NCBI GenBank assembly: GCA_937873715.1
Contig: CALMYJ010000009.1
Location: 1-41,709, forward strand
Length of the DNA: 41,709 nucleotides
Direction: 5' to 3'
DNA from: an uncultured Chitinophagaceae bacterium
GTDB lineage: Bacteria; Bacteroidota; Bacteroidia; Chitinophagales; Chitinophagaceae
This document shows positions 13,012 to 21,418 of this stretch, in pieces. A program made the translations under genes and the position numbers. The notes under the pieces were generated by a model that saw only the letters and a program-made list of their open reading frames with translations, was not told where the DNA came from and made no database searches. The first letter of the stretch is position 1. Each line of letters starts with the position of its first letter.

Positions 13012-14079
13012 TCAACTATTACTGGCAAGCAATTCAAAAAGCTTTGCATTCAGGAAAAAATTATCCCTGCCTACTTTGTGCTTGGTTAAGATACCAGCCT
13101 TCACCAATATATCGAGGTACCTGATGGCTGTACTGCGGCTGATTTGTAAATCTTTTTGCAAAAACTCAATCTTGGTATAAGGGTATTTAAACAGGTTATT
13201 CAGCAAGTCCTGGCTATATAGTTTAGGATGATCGGTTCTTATCTGCAACTTATACTGCAGCATCAGTTCTTTTATGGAAGCAATTAACGTAACGGATGCT
13301 GCTGCTGTCTTTTCAATCCCTTCCAGCATAAACAATACCCACTCTTCCCATTCGCCTTTATCTCTCACTTCCTGTAATAAACGATAATAGTTTGATTTGT
13401 GTTGAATAATATAATGGCTCAGGTATAATACCGGCAGGTGCAGCAAGCCCTCTTTTACGAGGTATAAAATATTGACAATACGGCCTGTTCGTCCATTACC
13501 ATCATAAAAGGGATGTATGCTTTCAAATTGATGATGAATGATGGCTATCTTCACCAGGGGGTCTGCATCCATCATGGTTTCATCATTAATAAATGTTTCT
13601 AAATTATTCATTAACGATAGTATGCTTTCGTAATCCTGTGGAGGGGTATAAACCACTTGCCCGGTTTTATCATTCAGCAGTTTTGTACCAGGCAGTTTCC
13701 GTAAACCAGCCTTGTTTTGTTCCACCACTGCCTGAATTTGTATGATATGATTGTTGGTGAGTAGCTGATGTTGTTTTACCAGTTCGAACCCCTTTTTTAG
13801 TGCGGCCGCATACTGGTGTACTTCTTTGGCAGCAGGACTGGCAAAAATATTGTTGAATAAATTGCTTTGATATACTTCATCAAATGTGCTGATGATATTT
13901 TCAATAGCGGAGCTTTCTTTTGCTTCACGCAGGGTGAGAGTTTCTAACAAAATAGCCTGGTTAGGAATACTGGTAATTATGCCCTTCAACTCAGCCAATC
14001 GCCTATGTGCCTTAGCAAGTTTTTTCAACACTGCTTTTGTTTCCAAATCTTGCTTTATTGGTAATAGCTGAAGTAACAT
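13012..14079 (-). CDS. Fic family protein with self-inhibitory motif and C-terminal winged helix
   Basis: A 355-aa protein starting at ATG 14079 (a TTG 21 bp upstream would give 7 more residues; the -7 box TATATTTG at 14098-14105 overlaps that codon and favours the ATG). The catalytic loop HPFYDGNGRTGR (residues 189-200) is complete, with the general-base His189. The N-terminal helix has SSAIEN (Glu60-Asn61), matching the (S/T)xxxE(G/N) inhibitory motif, so this is a self-inhibited class II Fic. The last 80 residues (SQDLLNNLFKYPYTKIEFLQ, then SRSTAIRYLDILVKAGIL) form a winged-helix domain. Fic enzymes AMPylate or otherwise modify proteins; target unknown. It lies between REP-like repeats in the accessory island, without an obvious antitoxin gene. 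Confidence 0.92.
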   Translation of the reverse strand: MLLQLLPIKQDLETKAVLKKLAKAHRRLAELKGIITSIPNQAILLETLTLREAKESSAIENIISTFDEVYQSNLFNNIFASPAAKEVHQYAAALKKGFELVKQHQLLTNNHIIQIQAVVEQNKAGLRKLPGTKLLNDKTGQVVYTPPQDYESILSLMNNLETFINDETMMDADPLVKIAIIHHQFESIHPFYDGNGRTGRIVNILYLVKEGLLHLPVLYLSHYIIQHKSNYYRLLQEVRDKGEWEEWVLFMLEGIEKTAAASVTLIASIKELMLQYKLQIRTDHPKLYSQDLLNNLFKYPYTKIEFLQKDLQISRSTAIRYLDILVKAGILTKHKVGRDNFFLNAKLFELLASNS

Positions 14080-14097
14080 ATTTTGACTTGCCTGAAT

Positions 14098-14105
14098 CAA
14101 ATATA
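14098..14105 (-). promoter_or_regulatory. -7 element of the fic promoter (TATATTTG)
   Basis: On the minus strand TATATTTG, a full TAnnTTTG match, 18 bp before the ATG at 14079. No clean -33 box at the ideal distance. Confidence 0.5.
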
Positions 14106-14272
14106 AGTCAAAAAGCCTATTTTTTGAATTACGTTAAGCAAATGTGTATCAAAACGCATGGCTTTTGGCAGCAATTATTTTGAAAAAGCAGGCTACACAG
14201 ATTGCCTTTCAGGAACATAAAAATTTACCTCCGCCTTTGTTTGTAGCAAGAGAAGCAGCCCTTGAAGCAAAA

Positions 14273-14425
14273 AGGTTCAAATGTTCGAACGCTTTAAACG
14301 TCTTAAACCTTACTCCCGGCCCTTTAGTTTAATGGATAGAATTTCATCCCGAATGCTTTCGGGACGATTCTGAAGGTACAGGTTCGATGCCTGTAGGGGC
14401 TACAACTATCCGCCTTGGTTCGTGG
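14273..14425 (+). repeat. Duplicated tRNA-Arg block, copy 2
   Basis: Direct repeat of 8205-8342, with the same upstream flank, tRNA body and first part of the REP. The stretch 14106-14272 before it holds no gene I can support; it contains a degenerate REP-foot-like CCGCCTTTGTTTGTAGCA at 14230-14247. Confidence 0.85.
14318..14402 (+). pseudogene. tRNA-Arg copy with a hairpin in place of the anticodon
   Basis: Identical to the tRNA-Arg gene at 8250-8321 except that the five bases GATTC in the anticodon arm are replaced by the 18-nt palindrome TCCCGAATGCTTTCGGGA (14347-14364), and one T-loop base is changed (TTCGATG for TTCGATT). Acceptor, D and T arms are preserved, but there is no normal anticodon loop, so it cannot act as an ordinary tRNA. 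Either a dead copy or an RNA with another use. Confidence 0.85.
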
Positions 14426-14433
14426 CAGTAGTG
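14410..14433 (+). repeat. REP-like half element after tRNA copy 2
   Basis: CCGCCTTGGTTCGTGGCAG then TAGTGG. It has the foot and first arm of the REP but not the second arm, and ends one base before the stop of the nucleotidyltransferase gene. Confidence 0.65.
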
Positions 14434-14434
14434 G

Positions 14435-15346
14435 CTAAACTGTTTCTTTAACCCACAGTGCCAAAGGGTAACTGCCCTGTTCCACAAGCCCGTTAATACA
14501 ACTTTGCACCACCTGTTTATCCTCTTTATAGGTAACCCCAAACCAGGAGGTATGAGTAGGTATTGCTTTTAGCTTTCCCCTGCCCTGCCGGATATATTCA
14601 TCCGCAACAAACGGAATAAAAAATTCCGACTTAGGTTCTGCGGCATGCTGCTTCAAAAATTCAGTAAATAACTGTTTGGAAAAGTCAAACACTTCAGGGG
14701 TAAAACACCAAAAGTTCATCGATACATTGGTTGCATCTGACAGTGTAAACAGGCTGCCGTTTTCTTCATACACCATTACAGCATTGTGCCGGTATATTTT
14801 TGTGCGTTCGGTAATAGAGGTAATAAAACCATCCTCATCAGTAGCGCATACCCCACGACTTACGGCACCGTAGTCGGATAAAGTATTGGGCAGGCTGTAA
14901 CATATATTGGCCCATAAGTCTGCCGATGCTGCTGTAGTTAAAAAATCACAGGCTTTATTAAAAGCATCCCTGCCATAAAAATCATCGGCATTAATTACTG
15001 CAAAAGGCTCATGTACTGCAGTGGCCGCACATAACACCGCATGTGCCGTTCCCCAGGGTTTTGTTCGGGATGCAGGCAATACAAAACCATCGGTACAGGC
15101 ATCCAGTTCCTGGTACACATATTCAATTTTTGTTAGGCCTTCTATGCGGGGTTCAAAAATATTTTTAAAATCAGCTTCAAAATCCCTGCGGATTACAAAT
15201 ACCACTTTGTTGAAACCTGCAGCAATTGCATCAAAAATCGAGTAATCAATGATGCTTTCGCCCGAAGGGCCAAAGCGGTCAATCTGCTTGAGTCTGCCAT
15301 ACCTGCTGGCCATACCTGCTGCCAGCACTACCAATGTTGTGTTCAT
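14435..15346 (-). CDS. Sugar-1-phosphate nucleotidyltransferase
   Basis: A 303-aa NTP_transferase-type protein. The N-terminal nucleotide-binding loop reads VVLAAGMASRYGRLKQID, a variant of the usual GxGxR signature, followed by GPSGESIIDYSIFDA. The metal-binding region VINADDFYGRDA (residues about 117-128) has the expected paired Asp. Such enzymes join a sugar 1-phosphate to UTP (or another NTP), releasing pyrophosphate. The gene starts 27 bp after the MFS transporter gene stop and shares its operator-rich promoter region, and a NahK-like kinase lies at 25127, so UDP-GlcNAc/UDP-GalNAc formation from salvaged hexosamine 1-phosphate is the likely role. The exact sugar is not readable. Confidence 0.82.
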   Translation of the reverse strand: MNTTLVVLAAGMASRYGRLKQIDRFGPSGESIIDYSIFDAIAAGFNKVVFVIRRDFEADFKNIFEPRIEGLTKIEYVYQELDACTDGFVLPASRTKPWGTAHAVLCAATAVHEPFAVINADDFYGRDAFNKACDFLTTAASADLWANICYSLPNTLSDYGAVSRGVCATDEDGFITSITERTKIYRHNAVMVYEENGSLFTLSDATNVSMNFWCFTPEVFDFSKQLFTEFLKQHAAEPKSEFFIPFVADEYIRQGRGKLKAIPTHTSWFGVTYKEDKQVVQSCINGLVEQGSYPLALWVKETV

Positions 15347-15373
15347 TACTGTTAAAATATTTATGAGTGGAAT

Positions 15374-16642
15374 TTATTTTGTTTTACCTGCGGCATATCC
15401 CCTCACCGCATAAAATAAGATGTATAAATAAGCAGGCAGGGTGCATAATAAAAAAGCAATACGGTTAGAAGCCATGCCACTGTCTTTTAATGTGGTGTAC
15501 AGCAATGGAAGTATTGCCCCGCCTGCAATACCCATTACCAGTAATGCCGAGCCTGTTTTGGTAAACCGCCCCAGCCCACTAATTGCCAGCGGAAAAATTG
15601 CAGGCCACATCAGCGCATTGGATAAACCCAGCAGGGCAATAAAAGTAATGGCAGTATACCCCCCGGTAACAAATACGCCTATACTAAAAACTATACCGGT
15701 AACAGCAGATACCGCCAGCGCATTTTGTTGAGAAATGTATTTGGGTATGGCAATGATGCCTACAACATAACCGGCAAGCATGGCAAACAACGTAAATGTG
15801 GTAAAGTATTTTGTTTCATCCAGCGGCATACCCAACTCCCTCCCATAAGCGCCTATGGCATCTCCTGCCAGCACTTCTACCCCTACATATAAAAACAGGC
15901 AGAGCACACCAAGCACTAAGTGCGGAAACTGGAATACACTCTTTTTAGCTGCCGCCGTGCCGCCATCACTATCCTGCCCTTCTACATCAATTTCGGGCAA
16001 TGCCGATTTTTTAATCATCAGCGCCAGCAACAGTAATACCACCGACATAATAATATAAGGATTAATTACTCTTTGCGCCAGTTCATCCAGCAACAGGGTT
16101 TTTGCCGAAGCGTCTGCAGCAGCATTTACCTGGGCTTCAATAGTACTGGCATTTTTTAACACCAGGGCCCCCAATACAATTGGGCTGAGCATACCGGCAG
16201 TCTTATTACAAATGCCCATGATGCTGATACGTTTTGCAGCACTCTCCATCGGGCCGATAATACTAATATATGGATTAGATGCTGTTTGTAATAAGGCCAG
16301 CCCCATACCCTGTACAAACAATCCGGTAAGAAACAAATCAAAGCTCCTGCTGTTTGCCGCCGGCACAAATAACAAAGAACCTGCTGCCATTACAACCAAC
16401 CCTAATGCCATGCCATTTTTAAACCCGGTATATTTTAAAATTGCTGACGATGGTATGGCCAGGAAAAAATAGGCCATATAAAAAGCGAAGGTTACAAAGA
16501 ATGCCTGCACATCAGTTTCCAACTGGCAGGCCAGTTTCAAAAAAGGGATAAGTGTACCATTAAGCCAGGTAACAAAACCAAATACAAAAAACAAAATACC
16601 AATGATCACTATGGCGTACCTGTTTGCTGAAGATGGCTGCAT
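15374..16642 (-). CDS. MFS sugar transporter (FucP/GluP/NagP type)
   Basis: A 422-aa protein from ATG 16642 (an upstream in-frame TTG at 16678 is an unlikely start). About 12 membrane segments. The N-terminal half has FFVFGFVTWLNGTLIPFLK, which is the conserved start of fucose/glucose/galactose permeases, and QTASNPYISIIGP, another hallmark of that group. Known family members are H+-coupled importers of fucose, glucose, galactose or N-acetylglucosamine (NagP). Context (LacI-type operators upstream, GH109, NagB and hexosamine kinase in the same regulon) points to GlcNAc/GalNAc import across the inner membrane. First gene of a two-gene transcript with the nucleotidyltransferase. Confidence 0.88.
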   Translation of the reverse strand: MQPSSANRYAIVIIGILFFVFGFVTWLNGTLIPFLKLACQLETDVQAFFVTFAFYMAYFFLAIPSSAILKYTGFKNGMALGLVVMAAGSLLFVPAANSRSFDLFLTGLFVQGMGLALLQTASNPYISIIGPMESAAKRISIMGICNKTAGMLSPIVLGALVLKNASTIEAQVNAAADASAKTLLLDELAQRVINPYIIMSVVLLLLALMIKKSALPEIDVEGQDSDGGTAAAKKSVFQFPHLVLGVLCLFLYVGVEVLAGDAIGAYGRELGMPLDETKYFTTFTLFAMLAGYVVGIIAIPKYISQQNALAVSAVTGIVFSIGVFVTGGYTAITFIALLGLSNALMWPAIFPLAISGLGRFTKTGSALLVMGIAGGAILPLLYTTLKDSGMASNRIAFLLCTLPAYLYILFYAVRGYAAGKTK

Positions 16643-16710
16643 AAAATTGTATGAATTGATTGAACCGGGAAAATACAACTATATGCATTGCAAACTATGC
16701 CAGCCGGCTT

Positions 16711-18307
<1,597 letters not shown>

Positions 18308-18413
18308 AACTCATAACAATACGCTGCATAAAAAGCCGGGTAACAATATGCCGTACAAGTGTGCGACGCAACAAAAGCTGAGCAGCGTATTAAAAACTGA
18401 TTACAAAAAATAT

Positions 18414-20336
18414 ATGCTTACAGAAATACTATCACCACACAAAACCATCTCATTTGAAAAAATACCTACCACTGTTTTTTCAACTGCAGAAGCTGCATGC
18501 ACTCATGTAGCCGACGAGATTGCCACACTTATAAAACAACGCAACCGCAACGGGCAAACCACCGTACTGGGCCTGGCCACCGGGGCAACCCCAAAAAAAG
18601 TATATGCGGCACTGATACGCTGGCATAAAGAAAAAGGCCTAAGCTTTAAAAATGTAATTGCCTTTAACCTTGATGAATATTATCCGCTGCAGCCCGATGC
18701 CCTGCAGAGCTACCGTACATTTATGTACGAAAACCTGTTTAACCACATTGATATACAACCCCACAATTGTTTTATACCCCAGGGCAGTGTATCGCCGGAA
18801 ATATTAAAACAGCATTGCGATGATTATGAAAGAAAAATAGAGGAATACGGCGGCATCGATTTTCAGTTGCTCGGCATTGGCCGCAACGGGCATATTGGCT
18901 TCAACGAACCCGGCAGTCATATTAACTCTATCACCCGGCTTATCACCCTCGATCACCTCACCCGGTTTGATGCCGCATACGATTTTGGCAGCATCACCCA
19001 TGTGCCACGCAAAGCCATTACAATGGGCATTGGCACCATCCTTAAAGCCAAACGCATTGTACTGCTGGCCTGGGGCGAACGCAAAGCCGGCATCATTAAG
19101 CAGGCAGTGGAAGGCCCGGTTACCGAGTTTGTGCCGGCCAGCTATTTGCAGGGCCATCACAACACCACATTTGTATTAGATGAAAGCTGTGCAGCCGAAC
19201 TGACCCGTTTTAAAGCACCCTGGCTTACGGATGATGTGCTGTGGACAACCGGCATGATTAAAAAAGCCGTTACACAACTTGCTTTATCCCTGGGCAAACC
19301 CATTTTAAAACTCACCAACAACGATTACAATCAAAATGGCCTCAGCGATTTGCTGGCATTGCACGGGCAGGCTTACGATATTAATATTGAAGTGTTCAAC
19401 CAGTTGCAGCACACCATTACCGGCTGGCCCGGCGGCAAACCCAATGCCGATGATACTTACCGGCCGGAAAGGGCTACACCGGCTAAAAAAAGAGTGCTCA
19501 TTTTTAGTCCGCACCCGGATGATGACATCATAAGCATGGGCGGCACTTTTCAGCGATTAGTTGACCAGGGACACGAAGTGCATGTGGCCTACCAAACCAG
19601 CGGCAATATTGCCGTTGCCGATGACGAGGCTTTACGCTTTATTGAATTTGTAAAAGATTATAATGAGCAGTTTGGTATTGTATCGCCTGAAGCAAACAGC
19701 ATATACGATGAAGCGCTGGCATTTTTAAAAGTGAAAAAAAATGGCGAAAAAGACAGCCCTGCATTGCGGCAGGTAAAAGGTATCATCCGGCGGGGCGAAG
19801 CTAAAAACACCTGCCGGTATGTGGGGGTACCACAGCAACAGGTACATTTTTTAAACCTGCCTTTTTATGAAACGGGGCTGGTGGAAAAAAATCCAATAGG
19901 CGAAGCAGATTTTACCATCATAGCTGCACTCATTGAAACAATACAACCCCATCAAATTTATGCTGCCGGCGACCTTGCCGATCCGCATGGCACACACAAG
20001 GTTTGCCTCGATGGCATATTCGAAGCCGTTAGGCGGTTAAAAGATAAGCCCTTTATGAACCAGTGCTGGCTGTGGCTGTACAAAGGCGCCTGGGCCGAGT
20101 GGGATATTGATTTGATAGAAATGGCAGTACCCATGAGCCCCGACCAGGTGCTGAAAAAACGCAATGGTATTTTTAAACACCAGAGCCAGAAAGATGGTGT
20201 GGTGTTCCAGGGTACAGATAGCCGTGAGTTTTGGCAGCGGGCCGAAGACCGCAACCGGGCAACAGCAGAATTGTACAACAAACTCGGCCTTGCAGAGTAC
20301 GCCGCTATGGAGGCTTTTGTACGCTGGCATTTTTAA
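18414..20336 (+). CDS. nagB: Glucosamine-6-phosphate deaminase fused to PIG-L/LmbE deacetylase domain
   Basis: A 640-aa two-domain protein. I chose ATG 18414 because the NagB homology begins right after; an ATG at 18348 is possible and longer frames run into the GH109 gene. Residues about 20-275 are NagB: LGLATGATPKKVY (substrate phosphate), FNLDEYY with Asp87, GIGRNGHIGFNEPGS with His160, and TMGIGTIL. Residues about 358-620 are a PIG-L-type zinc deacetylase: FSPHPDDD (367-371) and, later, DPHGTHK. NagB turns glucosamine-6-P into fructose-6-P and ammonia; the PIG-L part may deacetylate GlcNAc-6-P or a related amino sugar, which would replace the missing NagA. This fusion is common in Bacteroidota. 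It lies 106 bp after the GH109 gene, probably in one transcript. Confidence 0.92.
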   Translation: MLTEILSPHKTISFEKIPTTVFSTAEAACTHVADEIATLIKQRNRNGQTTVLGLATGATPKKVYAALIRWHKEKGLSFKNVIAFNLDEYYPLQPDALQSYRTFMYENLFNHIDIQPHNCFIPQGSVSPEILKQHCDDYERKIEEYGGIDFQLLGIGRNGHIGFNEPGSHINSITRLITLDHLTRFDAAYDFGSITHVPRKAITMGIGTILKAKRIVLLAWGERKAGIIKQAVEGPVTEFVPASYLQGHHNTTFVLDESCAAELTRFKAPWLTDDVLWTTGMIKKAVTQLALSLGKPILKLTNNDYNQNGLSDLLALHGQAYDINIEVFNQLQHTITGWPGGKPNADDTYRPERATPAKKRVLIFSPHPDDDIISMGGTFQRLVDQGHEVHVAYQTSGNIAVADDEALRFIEFVKDYNEQFGIVSPEANSIYDEALAFLKVKKNGEKDSPALRQVKGIIRRGEAKNTCRYVGVPQQQVHFLNLPFYETGLVEKNPIGEADFTIIAALIETIQPHQIYAAGDLADPHGTHKVCLDGIFEAVRRLKDKPFMNQCWLWLYKGAWAEWDIDLIEMAVPMSPDQVLKKRNGIFKHQSQKDGVVFQGTDSREFWQRAEDRNRATAELYNKLGLAEYAAMEAFVRWHF

Positions 20337-20374
20337 TCGGTTGTTTTTTATTTGGTTTTATTTGGTAAACGAAG

Positions 20375-20411
20375 GCATCGCCGTAAGGTGGTGCTTTTTT
20401 ATTTTTTTGAT
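20375..20411 (+). terminator. Terminator after nagB
   Basis: Stem GCATCGCC/GGTGGTGC (two G-U pairs) with GTAA tetraloop, followed by a T-run, 38 bp after the nagB stop. Confidence 0.7.
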
Positions 20412-20546
20412 ACCGGCGGTGGTTTTTCATAGCAGCATCGTTGCGTCGCAATCACTTTGGCGGCATATCCATGAGCAGCTTTCATTGATTTGTTCAGTAA
20501 TGATAAAAGTGTCTTCCTGTTTACTATTGAGGAATCTGCCGAACCA

Positions 20547-20955
20547 GCTTTGTCATTCCGATTCCGCCATAGCGAAAGAGGAATCCGCCTGGTAAAGGCA
20601 CACATGTTCAGTACTTGCAACACTGCCCGGCAGATCCTTCGTACCTCAGGATGACAGCAGTGCCCTTCAGATACTTCATTCCTCAGGATAACAGCAAGAG
20701 TGAGACCTTGTCATTCTCATTACTTAACAACAGAAGAGGAAAATGCTGGAACTGCTTTGTCATTCCTATCCCGATAGTAATCGGGAGAGGAATCTGCAAG
20801 GCAGTGAAACTGAAGCCGAACATTTGCAATCCTACACAACAGATCCTTCACTGCGTTCAGGATGACAGCAAGAAAAATACCTTGCCATTCTCATTCCTTC
20901 ACAGCGGAAGAAGAAACACCCGAAACTGATTTGTCATTCCGAGGAACGAGGAATC
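20547..20955. repeat. Degenerate tandem array of composite intergenic repeats
   Basis: Three units of about 170-210 bp. Each has a TTTGTCATTCC...GAGGAATC(T/C)GCC element (starts near 20548, 20756 and 20930); the first two also have CAGATCCTTC...TCAGGATGACAGCA (near 20631 and 20839) and TTG(T/C)CATTCTCATT(A/C)C (near 20709 and 20882). The units diverge most in the middle, and unit 2 holds the palindrome TCCCGATAGTAATCGGGA (20768-20785). These resemble dispersed intergenic repeats frequent in Bacteroidota. No gene is supported in 20337-21418 apart from this; 20960-21300 is AT-rich and featureless to me. Confidence 0.75.
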
Positions 20956-21294
20956 TGCCCAAAACGGTAAACATGCTGAGCTTTTTGTTCTTTTTCTGTC
21001 AGATTCCTGCCCTCGTGTGCATTCCGCCTGTTAAGCACAGCACTGTTCGCTGTCATTACCAACTTCCCAGGACTGTTCAGTACCTGCCAGTACTTTGCCC
21101 GAAATCCATTAACGCATGCTATTGCTAAAAACAACAACAATCGCCTTAAAAAACTCAAAAGAAACAGGAATTACCTCACAATATCCATTATATATAATTC
21201 ATCTTTATACATCCTCATCCTACTGATAGTAAGCTAATTACAAAAGCATTGCCCTCATTATTCCATACTTTTATCTATACATATACTTATATAA

Positions 21295-21325
21295 ATTGTA
21301 TAGCTTTTGTGCAGTGGTAACTTTG
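21295..21325 (+). promoter_or_regulatory. Promoter of the beta-helix protein gene
   Basis: ATTG (21295-21298, one mismatch to TTTG), 19-bp spacer, TAACTTTG (21318-21325). The leader to the ATG at 21419 would be about 85 nt. Confidence 0.5.
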
Positions 21326-21418
21326 CACACTAACGGTTATGCCAAACCACTTTTTTATTGCCTGAAATAATACCCCAGCTCAGTTTTCGGTACCCGGTTA
21401 TATCTAATTCAATAATGC

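Noticed and set aside
8205..14425. Integrative element using the tRNA as attachment site
   Set aside because: No tyrosine or serine integrase, excisionase or transfer gene lies between the copies; kept only as a possible explanation in the findings.
20547..20955. CRISPR array
   Set aside because: Repeat blocks drift, are composite, and are unevenly spaced; there are no cas genes nearby.
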